A stretch of 64,000 nt of DNA from Agreia sp. PsM10 (GCF_030433855.1 NZ_JARUXC010000006.1:124001-188000), one strand, 5' to 3'; counted from the stretch's first letter, positions 1-8,464 are shown. Translations and numbers: made by a program. The notes: generated by a model not told the origin, from the letters alone.

Positions 1-743
1 CCCGACGCGGCCAGCAGAACGAACTCGCCCGACGCATCGCCTGCCGTGATGATCGCCTGCACGCCGACCGTCGCGGCCAGCACCGACTCGCCGAGCAGGA
101 TGATCGTGAAGAGTCCATAGCGCTCGGCGATGTGATGGGGGTGCCACCGGATGTACCCACGACGCTCGGCCCACAGGGGAACGGCCAGTTCGCACGCGGC
201 GAGGAATGCGAACGTTCCGATCCGACCGGCAAGGGGCAGCTCGGCGGCGATGAACAGTCGCGCGATCCACGTGGCCTGCACGAAGCCGATTCCCGCGGCG
301 TAGCGCAGGGCCGTCGCCCGGCCCTCGGGGTCCTGCGCGGCGGCGCGCAGCCACTGCGCGATCAACGCGACGCGCATGATGAAGTACCCCACCGTGATGA
401 GCAGGAAGTCGCCGTCGGCGAACGCGGCGGGCACGCCCGCGGCGAGCACGAGGACCCCGCCCATCTGCAGCATGGTGAGCAGCCTGTAGGGCACATCGTC
501 TGTGTCGTAGGCCGACGCGAACCAGGTGAAGGTGAGCCAGGCCCACCAGATGGCGAAGAAGACCATGAAGAAGTTCGGCAGTGCTTCGACGACGTGGTCG
601 CCCTCGATGCCGTGGGACAACTGCGTGACCACTGCCTGCACGGCGGCGACGAACGTGAGGTCGAACAGCAGCTCGAGCGGTGTGGATGCTCGGTGCTTCT
701 CGCCGATGTCACGGGGCCGCATGCGGATCACGGGCAGGGTCAT
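1..743 (-). CDS. LtrA-like low-temperature-requirement family membrane protein (partial)
   Basis: Reading the minus strand from the ATG at 743 gives an open frame that runs off the left edge of the window, so the C-terminus is missing. The start reads MTLPVIRMRPRDIGEK, followed at about residues 23-31 by LELLFDLTFV, the signature near the first membrane segment of the LtrA (low temperature requirement A) family. Several further hydrophobic helices follow, and the motif HHIAERYGLFTIILLGES typical of the family lies at about residues 202-219. LtrA proteins are multi-pass membrane proteins; the molecular role is not established. It is followed on the same strand (upstream) by the MDR oxidoreductase, 21 bases away, so the two may be co-transcribed. 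Confidence 0.8.
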   Translation of the reverse strand, partial: MTLPVIRMRPRDIGEKHRASTPLELLFDLTFVAAVQAVVTQLSHGIEGDHVVEALPNFFMVFFAIWWAWLTFTWFASAYDTDDVPYRLLTMLQMGGVLVLAAGVPAAFADGDFLLITVGYFIMRVALIAQWLRAAAQDPEGRATALRYAAGIGFVQATWIARLFIAAELPLAGRIGTFAFLAACELAVPLWAERRGYIRWHPHHIAERYGLFTIILLGESVLAATVGVQAIITAGDASGEFVLLAAS

Positions 744-764
744 GAACCACAGCCTAGAGGCGCG

Positions 765-1814
765 TCAGGGAAGCAGGATGACCTTTCCGTTGAGCGTGCG
801 CGACTCGGCCAGGCGAAGCGCGGCGACGACCTCGGCGAGAGGAAAACGGGCCGCGATGTTGGCGCTGATGGTGCCGTCTTCGAGAAGGGAGAGAACGCGA
901 CCGAGATCCGACTCCAGGCGTCGCCGGAACGTCGCGGGGCGCATGCGATGGCCGGACCAGAGGTCGTAGAAGGTGGCGCTGCGACCGTTCGGGAGTGCGC
1001 TCCAGAGCAGGGCCTGGCCGATCGCCTTGACGAACGGCAGCATCAGGGGCCCGTCACCGCTCACGGCCGTGATGATCGAGTAGGTCACCAGCTTTCCGCC
1101 CCGGGCGAGAAGGGAGAAGGCGGTCTTCGTCATCTCGCCTCCCACGTTGTCGAACACGGCATCGACGCCGGCGGGCGCGAGTTCGCGCACACGGGCGGCC
1201 AGCTCCGGGTCGGCGTAGTCCACGGGCGCCACACCCTCGGCACGGAGTGCCTCGTGATGCCGGGGCGACGCCGCGCCGATGATGTGCACGCCGTGCAGCC
1301 GCGCGAGCTGGATCAGGATTCCCCCGACACCGCCGTTCGCGCCGAAGATCAGGATCGTCTGGCCGGGCTTCACCCGGGCCGAACGGTGCAGCATCTGCCA
1401 GGCTGTGACGCCGTTGACGACCACCGTCTCGGCATCCTCCGACGTCACCCCGTCGGGCACCGGGATGCTGTCACGCGCCTCGACGACGACGTGCGCGGCC
1501 CAGGCACCCGTTTTGGTCATGGTGGCCACCCGTCGACCGAGCAGTGCCGTGTCGCCGCCCGGCCCGACCTCGATGACCCGGCCGACCAGGTCGTATCCGG
1601 GTGTGAACGGAAAGGCCGGCTGGCCGAAGTACCGACCCCGGCGCATCGACTGCTCGGCGAACGAGACGCCCGTGGCCTCGACGGCGACCAGCAGCTGGCC
1701 TCGTCGAGGTGCGTCGAGAGGGCCCGTGACGATGTCGAGGCCCTCGGGCTCGACGAGTCCGGGAAGAACGACTCGTGTGGTGGTGCTCGGGCGGGCTTCG
1801 GCGATCGTGTCCAT
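765..1814 (-). CDS. Zinc-free MDR family NAD(P)-dependent alcohol dehydrogenase / quinone oxidoreductase
   Basis: The 349-residue protein has the medium-chain dehydrogenase/reductase layout: an N-terminal GroES-like domain (GYDLVGRVIEVGPG at about 75-88) and a Rossmann domain with the nucleotide loop GANGGVGGILIQLA at about 155-168. It contains no cysteine at all, so the catalytic and structural zinc sites of classical alcohol dehydrogenases are absent; this points to the NADPH:quinone reductase / enoyl reductase branch. I chose the ATG at 1814 because AAGG lies at a normal distance before it; an ATG at 1823 (three residues more) directly abuts that AAGG. The gene is divergent from a TetR regulator with a shared operator, so it is probably the regulator's main target. 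The substrate is unknown. Confidence 0.85.
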   Translation of the reverse strand: MDTIAEARPSTTTRVVLPGLVEPEGLDIVTGPLDAPRRGQLLVAVEATGVSFAEQSMRRGRYFGQPAFPFTPGYDLVGRVIEVGPGGDTALLGRRVATMTKTGAWAAHVVVEARDSIPVPDGVTSEDAETVVVNGVTAWQMLHRSARVKPGQTILIFGANGGVGGILIQLARLHGVHIIGAASPRHHEALRAEGVAPVDYADPELAARVRELAPAGVDAVFDNVGGEMTKTAFSLLARGGKLVTYSIITAVSGDGPLMLPFVKAIGQALLWSALPNGRSATFYDLWSGHRMRPATFRRRLESDLGRVLSLLEDGTISANIAARFPLAEVVAALRLAESRTLNGKVILLP

Positions 1815-1844
1815 GGCGGTCATCCTTAGTTATGTGAATGGTAT

Positions 1845-1893
1845 TTGTTTTGTGAATACCCTTCACACTATGTAGCGCCTGTTACGGTGTCAA
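1845..1893. promoter_or_regulatory. Overlapping divergent promoters with a TetR-type operator
   Basis: The 17-bp dyad TGTGAATACCCTTCACA (1851-1867, 6-bp arms, 5-bp centre) lies between the divergent oxidoreductase and TetR genes. For the plus-strand tetR gene, TTGTTT (1845-1850) and TATGTA (1869-1874) form a -35/-10 pair with an 18-bp spacer that contains the whole dyad. For the minus strand, a perfect TTGACA (complement of 1888-1893) and TAGTGT (complement of 1865-1870) are 17 bp apart and the -10 overlaps the dyad. Binding of the regulator here would block both promoters. The dyad and boxes are seen; binding is inferred. Confidence 0.65.
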
Positions 1894-1917
1894 TACATTT
1901 CACAGAATGGATGCGCC

Positions 1918-2667
1918 ATGAGCGAGCAGGCACCCAGACCCACACGGCGGCAGGAGCGACGCTCCCAGACCGTTCAGGAGATCAAGACCCTTGCCTTGCA
2001 GCAGGTCAGCGCCGGGGGCCCGGATGCCGTGACTCTCAGCGGAATCGTGCGGGAGATGGCGATGTCGCCGGCGGCTCTCTACCGCTACTTCGCCAGTCGC
2101 GACGCTCTCCTGGCCGACCTCGTGGTCGACGCCTACGACGACTTCGCCGACTCCGTACTCGACGGCGCCTCGGATCGCAGTGACGCCGGCCGGCATCTGG
2201 TCGATGTGCTCAACGCGGCCCGCGACTGGGCTCTCGCCAATCCGAACGCCTACCGCCTGATCTTCCAGACCGGCATCGGGTCCGGCCAGGAGCTCGCCCC
2301 CGAGCGAACGATCCCCGCCGCATCCCGCAGCATGACGACCATCGTCGAGGCGATCGCAGCCGTGGCAGAAGCCGAAGCAGAAGCCGAGGCGGGGTCACCC
2401 TCGGCGATCGAGACGGAGACCGTGGCGCACACCGAACCCGCTCTCGACACCGCCCTCCAAGCGTGGGCCGAGCGGTCACAGCTGGCCCAGTACCCGCGCT
2501 CCGTTCTGCTGCTGGGCCTCACCGCCTGGACCAGGCTGCACGGCATCATGAGCCTCGAACTCGGCGGCCACCTGCCCGCCACCGGGATCGATGCGGGGTT
2601 GCTCTACGCGGCCGAGGTCGCCTCGATCCGCGAGCAGGCCGAGCGGGCGGGCCGGCGGGCCGGCTAG
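1918..2667 (+). CDS. TetR/AcrR family transcriptional repressor
   Basis: The 249-residue protein has a typical TetR N-terminal helix-turn-helix at about residues 20-66, with the recognition part SPAALYRYFASRDALLADLV. The C-terminal ligand-binding half resembles the WHG-type TetR C-terminal domains and carries an odd acidic low-complexity stretch (AEAEAEAEAGS) around residue 150-160, coded by near-identical GCAGAAGC-like repeats. It is transcribed away from the MDR oxidoreductase gene across a 100-bp spacer with a dyad that overlaps both promoters, so it probably represses itself and that enzyme. The ligand cannot be predicted. A weak hairpin just after the stop separates it from the convergent next gene. 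Confidence 0.88.
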   Translation: MSEQAPRPTRRQERRSQTVQEIKTLALQQVSAGGPDAVTLSGIVREMAMSPAALYRYFASRDALLADLVVDAYDDFADSVLDGASDRSDAGRHLVDVLNAARDWALANPNAYRLIFQTGIGSGQELAPERTIPAASRSMTTIVEAIAAVAEAEAEAEAGSPSAIETETVAHTEPALDTALQAWAERSQLAQYPRSVLLLGLTAWTRLHGIMSLELGGHLPATGIDAGLLYAAEVASIREQAERAGRRAG

Positions 2668-2688
2668 CAGGCACGCGCGCGCTGCCTG
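2667..2688. terminator. Short convergent hairpin between tetR and the 2693-3208 gene
   Basis: CAGGCA (2668-2673) pairs with TGCCTG (2683-2688) around a GC-repeat loop, in the 25-bp gap between two convergent genes. There is no T-tract and the stem is short, so it is a weak terminator candidate. Confidence 0.35.
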
Positions 2689-2692
2689 TGCG

Positions 2693-3208
2693 CTATGCCG
2701 CGAGCACCCAGCGCCCGTGACCGTTCGTGCCCTTCGACGGCGGTTCGAAGGCGAAGCCGTACGCGCCCCGTCGCGTGGTGACGCCCGCCGCTTCGGCGGC
2801 CTGGCCCACCCTCTCGACGAGGTTCGTCCACTTCGGCAGCTCCTGCGGCGAATCCCAGTACTCGCGCATCGACGTGACGAGCAGTTCCGACCCGCCGTCG
2901 ACATCCCGCAGCTCGAGTACCACGTCATCGCGCTCCACGTACTTGAGTCCCCAGACGCCGGGCCGCAGGCTCACCAGCTTGTTCTTCGGGATCGACTCGA
3001 TGAGAGCGGTCGCCGTCGCAGCATCGGCCGAGAGCACGACCGACCGACCGAACTCGGCGACGGCCTCGCCGGTGACCGTGATCTTGCGCTCCGTGTTGAT
3101 GGCCCGCAGCTTGCGACGCGTCCAGTACTTGAAGGCGTTCATCGCAATGATGAGAACCACGATTCCGATGCCGATGAGTGCGAGCAGGCCGGTGTCCATG
3201 AGGTCCAA
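2693..3208 (-). CDS. Membrane-anchored protein of unknown function
   Basis: The 171-residue product starts with one hydrophobic helix (about residues 8-24, LLALIGIGIVVLIIAMNAF) followed by a basic stop-transfer stretch (WTRRKLRAIN) and a soluble domain of about 140 residues rich in beta-type sequence, presumably cytoplasmic given the positive-inside rule. I do not recognise the family. A second ATG four residues in (3199) is equally usable as a start. It is convergent with the TetR gene and divergent from the FAD oxidoreductase fusion, with 115 bp between them, so it does not sit in an operon. Confidence 0.7.
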   Translation of the reverse strand: MDLMDTGLLALIGIGIVVLIIAMNAFKYWTRRKLRAINTERKITVTGEAVAEFGRSVVLSADAATATALIESIPKNKLVSLRPGVWGLKYVERDDVVLELRDVDGGSELLVTSMREYWDSPQELPKWTNLVERVGQAAEAAGVTTRRGAYGFAFEPPSKGTNGHGRWVLAA

Positions 3209-3323
3209 TCGGTCGGGCGACGAAAGTCGCAGCGGCTCCCCAGTCTACGAACGCACCGCCACGGCACCCCGGATGCGACGATTCGAGGAGCGTTACCGAC
3301 CCGTGCCGCATTACGGTGGGCGT

Positions 3324-4973
3324 GTGACGACCGAGCCCAGCGCATCCAACCCCGTGCTCACCGAGGAGCAGCTGTCGAGGCTGCGCTCCTACGGTCGAGC
3401 CGTCGCGGTCGAGGTGGGCGACACCCTGTTCCGCGTGGGAGACCGCAGCTACGACCTCGTGCTGATCGACAGCGGCGCGATCGACATCGTTCGCGAGGCC
3501 ACTCGGGATTCCCCCGAGCTCATCGTCGCGCAGCACGGGCCGGGGCGGTTCGTGGGCGAGCTCAACCTGCTCACCGGCCAGACCGTCTTCCTCACGGCCC
3601 GCGTCACGTCGGCCGGGGTGATGCATCGCATCTCGCCCGACAGCTTCCGCCGCATCATGAACGAGGACCCGGAGCTGTCGAGCATCCTGCTGCGCTCCTT
3701 CCAGGCTCGGCGAACCCTCCTGCAGGGAACCGCGTCGCGCAGTATCGAGATCATCGGCAGCCCGCTCTCGTCGGCATCGCTCGCCCTGCGCACCTACGCG
3801 GCACGTCTGGAGCTCGCCCACCACTGGTTCGACGCCGACGGAGCCGCGGGAATCGCCCTGATGCAATCGGCGGGCGTCGAGGCATCCGAGCTGCCCGTCG
3901 TGCTGCTCGGCACCGAGGTGCTCACCCGGGTGACGCCCGGGCACCTCGCCGAGCGGATCGGGCTCTCCTACTCCCGCCCATCCGGCGAGCAGGTCGACCT
4001 CACGGTCATCGGTGCCGGCCCGGCGGGCCTCGCCGCCGCCGTCTACGGCGCATCCGAAGGCCTCGACACGGTTCTTCTGGATGCCACGGGGCCGGGCGGG
4101 CAGGCCGCCGCCAGTTCCCGAATCGAGAACTACCTCGGCTTTCCGAACGGCCTGAGCGGGTCAGAACTCACCGGGCTCGCGTCGGTGCAGGCGCTCAAGT
4201 TCGGCGCCCGCATCTACAGCCCGTGCACGGTCACCACGCTCGATTCCCGGTGCGAACGCCTGCGCGTGGTTCTCGAGGACGGAACAGAAATCCACTCCCG
4301 GGCCGTCGTGATCGCCACGGGCGCGCAGTACAGGGCTCTCCCTCTCGCCCGATGGTCCGACTTCGAGGGGGCCGGCATCTACTACGCGGCAACCGAGATC
4401 GAGGCTCGGGCCGTGGCAGGACAACCGGTGACCGTCATCGGGGGAGCGAACTCGGCCGGCCAGGCCACACTGTTCCTCGCCGAGCGGGGGAGCCCGGTGT
4501 GCCTCGTGATCCGCGGAGCCGACATCCGCTCCGAGATGTCGAGCTATCTCGTCGACCGGCTGCTCGCCGACCCGCGCGTCACCGTGCACACGCACACCGA
4601 GGTGAGCGCCCTCGATGGTGGAGACTCGCTCGAGTCCATCACGCTCACGAACCGCGCGACGGGCGTCAGTTCGGCCCTGCCGAACACGGGGTTGTTCTGC
4701 TTCATCGGCGCCACCCCCGCGACCGAGTGGCTCACCGGGGTCGAATCCGACGAGAACGGCTTCCTCCTCACCGACACGCAGCTCGACGCCGCGGCGCTCG
4801 GAGACACCTTCGCCTCACTCGGCCGCGTCCCGCTCCCGTTCGAGACCAGCGTTCCCGGGCTCTTCGCGGCGGGGGATGTCCGGCACGGCTCGATGAAGCG
4901 GGTCGCCGCCGCCGTGGGGGAGGGAGCGAGCGCCGTCGCATCCGTTCACCGCGCGAGCGGCGTTCACCCCTGA
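3324..4973 (+). CDS. Cyclic-nucleotide-binding-like / glutaredoxin-like / thioredoxin-reductase-like FAD oxidoreductase fusion
   Basis: The 549-residue protein combines three parts. Residues about 10-135 resemble a CRP-type cyclic-nucleotide-binding fold, with GELNLLTG at the phosphate-binding cassette, but the Arg expected before the Ser/Thr-Ala pair is replaced (FLTA), so nucleotide binding is doubtful. Residues about 140-215 look like a thioredoxin/glutaredoxin fold (EIIGSPLSSAS, then ELPVVLLG and a GHLAERIGL end) in which the CxxC is SPLS. Residues about 230-549 are a thioredoxin-reductase-like flavoprotein with FAD loop GAGPAGLAAAVYGA, NAD(P) loop GGANSAGQATLFLA and GLFAAGDVR, but the CATC motif is replaced by YYAATE. 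I chose the GTG at 3324 because the domain starts just after it; an open frame extends further upstream without homology. It probably transfers electrons from NAD(P)H to an unknown partner, not to thioredoxin. Confidence 0.85.
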   Translation: MTTEPSASNPVLTEEQLSRLRSYGRAVAVEVGDTLFRVGDRSYDLVLIDSGAIDIVREATRDSPELIVAQHGPGRFVGELNLLTGQTVFLTARVTSAGVMHRISPDSFRRIMNEDPELSSILLRSFQARRTLLQGTASRSIEIIGSPLSSASLALRTYAARLELAHHWFDADGAAGIALMQSAGVEASELPVVLLGTEVLTRVTPGHLAERIGLSYSRPSGEQVDLTVIGAGPAGLAAAVYGASEGLDTVLLDATGPGGQAAASSRIENYLGFPNGLSGSELTGLASVQALKFGARIYSPCTVTTLDSRCERLRVVLEDGTEIHSRAVVIATGAQYRALPLARWSDFEGAGIYYAATEIEARAVAGQPVTVIGGANSAGQATLFLAERGSPVCLVIRGADIRSEMSSYLVDRLLADPRVTVHTHTEVSALDGGDSLESITLTNRATGVSSALPNTGLFCFIGATPATEWLTGVESDENGFLLTDTQLDAAALGDTFASLGRVPLPFETSVPGLFAAGDVRHGSMKRVAAAVGEGASAVASVHRASGVHP

Positions 4974-4993
4974 ACCGCTGAGCGTCGCGGCGA

Positions 4994-5257
4994 TCAGCGC
5001 CCGTGCGTCGCCATGATCTGGTCGACGTCGATGCGTTTCAGCAGCGCATCCCAGTCGATGTCACGCGCGGCCGCGGCCACCTCGGGATCGGCGAACGCCT
5101 TGCCGTTGCGGTGCACGACCACACCCTTTGGAACGATGCGGTTGAGTTCGGCGAGCACCGCGTCGTCGACGGCCTCGCTGTTGAAATCTGCCCCGACCTC
5201 TGCGAAATAGTCGGCCGAAACGGTGTACGAGACTGTTGCCACTTCTACTGCGGTCAT
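4994..5257 (-). CDS. Small protein of unknown function
   Basis: An 87-residue acidic protein beginning MTAVEVATVSYTVSADYF, with GGGAG before the ATG at 5257. It has no membrane segment, cysteine cluster or motif I recognise. It ends 20 bases from the convergent end of the oxidoreductase fusion and is divergent from the AlaX-type gene with a 35-bp gap. Codon use is like its neighbours, so it is likely real, but no function can be given. Confidence 0.6.
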   Translation of the reverse strand: MTAVEVATVSYTVSADYFAEVGADFNSEAVDDAVLAELNRIVPKGVVVHRNGKAFADPEVAAAARDIDWDALLKRIDVDQIMATHGR

Positions 5258-5292
5258 GTTCGACTCCCTGCCTGTTGATTACGCTGTCACGC

Positions 5293-6171
5293 ATGACTCT
5301 TCCACGCCTCGACACACTTGTCAGCTATCCGGCGGGTGCTCTCAGGTCCACCGGAACCGTGCTGCACACCGAGGCCGTGGGCAAGGGGCGGCGCGTGGTG
5401 CTGCTCGACAACTCGGCCTGCCACCCCGTCGACTCCGCCTGGCCCGATCAGCCCGCCGACCGGGCCTCGCTCACCGTGAACGGCACCCTTCTCGAGGTGA
5501 TCGAGTGCGTCGTCGGGGCCACCGACGGCACCGCGCTGTTCCTCGGCGCGGATGTTCCGGTGCGCAAGGGAACCGAGGGCTGGGCCTTCGTGACGGCGCA
5601 CGTCGTCGACGACGCCCTCGCCACCGACGCCGGCCTCGTCGAGGGGTCCGAGGCATCCATCGCCGTCGACGCCGACTACCGACACGCCCTCTCGGTGGGT
5701 CACACTGCCTGCCACCTGGCCTCGCTCGCGCTCAACGCCGAGTTGGCCGGGTCGTGGAGCAAGCCCGTGTCGACCGATGCCCTCGATCGGCCGAACTTCG
5801 ACGCGCTGGCCATCGAGACCTCGCGCATCGAGGAGCGCGGCTCCGTGGACGTGTATCGGGTGGGAAAGTCGCTGCGCAAGAAGGGCTTCGCGCCCGCCCG
5901 CCTGGTCGACGATCTGGGCGAGGTCGAGACGGGCGTGGATGCGCGCCTGTCGGCGTGGGTCGCCTCGGGCGCGGCGGCCGCCATCGAGCGAGACGGCGAG
6001 CGTCTCACCGACCGCCGCTACTGGACGACGTCGCTCGACGGCCACGCCGTGAGCATTCCGTGCGGAGGCACGCACGTGGCGACCCTTGCGGAGCTCAGCG
6101 CCCCGCAGGTGACCCTGCATGCGCAGCAATCCGAGTCCGCGCTCGAGCTGCGCATGACGACGCGCGCGTAA
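5293..6171 (+). CDS. AlaX-type alanyl-tRNA editing / metal-dependent hydrolase
   Basis: The 292-residue protein has the zinc-site pattern of the second additional domain shared by alanyl- and threonyl-tRNA synthetases: HTACH (His137, His141) and CGGTH (Cys257, His261). The N-terminal part resembles the beta-barrel domain that precedes it in AlaX proteins (LLDNSACHPVDSAWPDQPADRASL). Such stand-alone proteins hydrolyse mischarged tRNA, commonly Ser-tRNA(Ala); whether this member still edits tRNA is inference. The frame is open 19 codons further upstream, but the ATG at 5293 begins the conserved sequence. It converges with dnaB, the stops being 13 bases apart. Confidence 0.82.
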   Translation: MTLPRLDTLVSYPAGALRSTGTVLHTEAVGKGRRVVLLDNSACHPVDSAWPDQPADRASLTVNGTLLEVIECVVGATDGTALFLGADVPVRKGTEGWAFVTAHVVDDALATDAGLVEGSEASIAVDADYRHALSVGHTACHLASLALNAELAGSWSKPVSTDALDRPNFDALAIETSRIEERGSVDVYRVGKSLRKKGFAPARLVDDLGEVETGVDARLSAWVASGAAAAIERDGERLTDRRYWTTSLDGHAVSIPCGGTHVATLAELSAPQVTLHAQQSESALELRMTTRA

Positions 6172-6184
6172 GCCAGCCGCCGAG

Positions 6185-7600
6185 CTACGCCTGCGGCATG
6201 TCCGCGAAGCGGGAGAAGTGGCCGAGGAAGCTGGCCGTGATGGTGGCGGTGGGGCCGTTGCGGTGCTTGGCCACGATGAAGTCGGCCTCGCCCGCACGCG
6301 GGTTGTCTTTCTCGTAGGCGCCCTCGCGGTGCAGCAGGATGACCATGTCGGCGTCCTGCTCGAGCGATCCGGACTCACGGAGGTCGCTGATCGCGGGCTT
6401 CTTGTCTGCGCGCTGCTCGGGACCACGGTTGAGCTGCGACAACGCGATCACGGGAACCTGGAGCTCTTTGGCCATGAGCTTGAGGGCACGCGAGAACTCC
6501 GACACCTCCTGCTGGCGGCTCTCGACCTTCTTGCCGCTGGTCATGAGCTGCAGGTAGTCGATGACCACGAGCTTCAGGCCGACCTTCTGCTTGAGACGGC
6601 GGCACTTGGCGCGGATCTCGACCAGCGTCATGTTGGGGCTGTCGTCGATGTAGAAGGGCGCGTCGTTGATGGTCGACCGGGTCGACGCGATCTTGGTCCA
6701 GTCCTGACCGTTGACCTGGCCCTTGCGCATGATCTGCAGGGGCACGGATGCCTCGGCCGAGAGCAGGCGCATGGCGATCTCGGCACGGCCCATTTCGAGC
6801 GAGAAGAAGATGGCCGGCATGTCGTGCTTGATGGATGCGGCCCGGCAGAAGTCGAGCGCGAGCGTCGACTTTCCGAGGGCGGGGCGGGCCGCGACGATGA
6901 TGAGCTGGCCCGGGTGGAACCCGTTCGTGAGGTTGTCGAGGTCGGTGAACCCCGACGGCACACCCGTCATCTGGCCGTCTTTGCCCGCCGCCGCCTCGAT
7001 CTCGTCGGTGGCCGCGGTGAGGGCGATCGTGAGCGGCACGTAGTCTTCGGTCTCGACGTTGCCGTTCACGGCGTAGATCTCTGCCTGGGCGTTGTTCACC
7101 AGGTCCATGACTTCGCCCTCGCTGGCGTAGCCCATCTGCACGATGCGGGTGCCGGCCTCGACGAGGCGGCGAAGCACGGCCTTCTCGGAGACGATGTTGG
7201 CGTAGTAGCCGGCGTTGGCCGCGGTGGGCACGAGACCCGTGAGCGTGTGCAGGTATTCCGCGCCGCCGGCGCGACTCAGCTCGCCGATCTTCGTGAGTTC
7301 GTCGGTGACGGCGATCACGTCGGTGGGCTCACCGTGCGAGTAGAGGGTGAGCACGGCGTCGAAGATGATCTCGTGCTTGGGAATGTAGAAGTCGGCACCA
7401 CGCACGACCTCGACGACATCGGCCACAGCGTCTTTGCTGAGGAGCATTCCGCCGAGAGCGCTCTGCTCGGCCAGGAGGTCATGGGGAGGGGTGCGATCGC
7501 CGCGCGAGTCGGCCCGCCACTCGCTCGAGGAGCCGCCCGCCGCGTTGCCGCCTCGTTGGCCGTCGTTCGGGCCGGACAGTCCGAGATGGGCTATCGACAC
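6185..7600 (-). CDS. dnaB: Replicative DNA helicase DnaB
   Basis: The 471-residue protein is a full-length DnaB: N-terminal domain beginning PPHDLLAEQSALGGMLLS (about 38-140), a linker, and a RecA-like motor with Walker A ARPALGKST (about 237-245), Walker B LVVIDYLQLM and the arginine-finger region SDLRESGSLEQDADMV. No intein interrupts it, unlike dnaB in several actinobacteria. The GTG start at 7600 follows an ideal AAGGAGG. DnaB unwinds DNA as a hexamer at the replication fork. It is the last gene in the run that starts with rpsF, separated from rplI by a 402-bp gap with hairpin and DnaA-box sequences, so it is probably transcribed from its own promoter. Confidence 0.97.
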   Translation of the reverse strand: MSIAHLGLSGPNDGQRGGNAAGGSSSEWRADSRGDRTPPHDLLAEQSALGGMLLSKDAVADVVEVVRGADFYIPKHEIIFDAVLTLYSHGEPTDVIAVTDELTKIGELSRAGGAEYLHTLTGLVPTAANAGYYANIVSEKAVLRRLVEAGTRIVQMGYASEGEVMDLVNNAQAEIYAVNGNVETEDYVPLTIALTAATDEIEAAAGKDGQMTGVPSGFTDLDNLTNGFHPGQLIIVAARPALGKSTLALDFCRAASIKHDMPAIFFSLEMGRAEIAMRLLSAEASVPLQIMRKGQVNGQDWTKIASTRSTINDAPFYIDDSPNMTLVEIRAKCRRLKQKVGLKLVVIDYLQLMTSGKKVESRQQEVSEFSRALKLMAKELQVPVIALSQLNRGPEQRADKKPAISDLRESGSLEQDADMVILLHREGAYEKDNPRAGEADFIVAKHRNGPTATITASFLGHFSRFADMPQA

Positions 7601-8002
7601 GGGTCCTCCTTCGTCTGCGTTCGCACGCAGAATCGTTCTTGCACAGTTCTACTCGCAGCGTCGGACATCCCCAACAGGGCCTGTGGATAACCATGTGGAC
7701 AGTGTGGGAGAAACGCCGGAAGGTCTGGGGTAAAACTGTGGAAAGTCTTGTGGAAACTCAAACCCGAATGCGAGCCTAAAAGCAGCTTGACCAGCTTTTA
7801 TGGAGATTCCACAACCGTGGATAAATACATCCCTCCAGCAGAGCTTGAGGGTTTGGATTTGACATTTGACCTGTGCATAAAATCGAGCGATTCTTACCCC
7901 CGAAGTGGGTCTGGTCCTGCCGACCGCACGGGCTTTTCAACGACGAATGGCGGTGGAAGAATCCACCGCCATTCGTTGTGCACTCGTCGAGTGCGGGTGA
8001 CG
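7601..8002. other. 402-bp intergenic region upstream of dnaB with DnaA-box-like sites
   Basis: No gene is seen. The part near dnaB is AT-richer than its surroundings and carries a perfect DnaA box (TGTGGATAA, 7682-7690), a one-mismatch box (CGTGGATAA, 7816-7824) and related TGTGGA words between them. TAAAAGC (7777-7783) and GCTTTTA (7794-7800) form a short inverted repeat. The far end holds a strong hairpin listed separately. Confidence 0.6.
7943..7976 (-). terminator. Strong hairpin downstream of rplI
   Basis: A perfect 15-bp stem, ACGAATGGCGGTGGA (7943-7957) with TCCACCGCCATTCGT (7962-7976) and a 4-base AGAA loop, lies 27 bases after the rplI stop. There is no clear T-tract on either side, so it may end transcripts of the rpsF-rplI operon weakly or protect their 3' end. 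Confidence 0.65.
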
Positions 8003-8455
8003 CTACTTGGCAGCGACCACGTTCAACGTGATCGTCGCGACCAGGTCGTCGCGCAGCTTGACCGTGGCCTCATGGGTTCCGGTGAGCTTGATCGCCTGGC
8101 TGATCTCGATCTTCTTCTTGTCGAGCGAGCCGAGACCCTGAGCCGAGACCGCGTCTGCGATGTCGGAGGTCTTGACCGAGCCGAACAGGCGTCCGCCTTC
8201 GCCGGCCTTGACGGTCAGCTTGACGACGGCGGCCTCGAGAACCTGCTTGAGGTGCTGGGCCTCTTCGATCGTGGCGTGCTCGCGCGAAACGCGGGCGGCC
8301 TTGATCTGCTCGACCTGCTTCTCGCCACCGCGGCTCCATGAGACCGCGAAGCCCTGGGGGATCAGGTAGTTGCGAGCGAAGCCGTTCTTGACCTCGACCA
8401 CGTCACCCGCTGAACCGAGGCCGGAGACCTCGTGCGTGAGAATGAGTTTTGACAT
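8003..8455 (-). CDS. rplI: 50S ribosomal protein L9
   Basis: The 150-residue protein matches bL9 over its full usual length: an N-terminal rRNA-binding domain with [20 protein letters not shown] (about 13-32), a long connecting helix, and a C-terminal domain with [17 protein letters not shown]. It is the last gene of the rpsF-ssb-rpsR-rplI operon, 9 bases after rpsR, and is followed by a strong hairpin. Confidence 0.97.
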   Translation of the reverse strand: MSKLILTHEVSGLGSAGDVVEVKNGFARNYLIPQGFAVSWSRGGEKQVEQIKAARVSREHATIEEAQHLKQVLEAAVVKLTVKAGEGGRLFGSVKTSDIADAVSAQGLGSLDKKKIEISQAIKLTGTHEATVKLRDDLVATITLNVVAAK

Positions 8456-8464
8456 GTCGGTTCC

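Noticed and set aside
132-1829. Long plus-strand frame across the LtrA and MDR genes
   Set aside because: Both minus-strand genes show clear family motifs and starts; the plus-strand product is unlike any protein.
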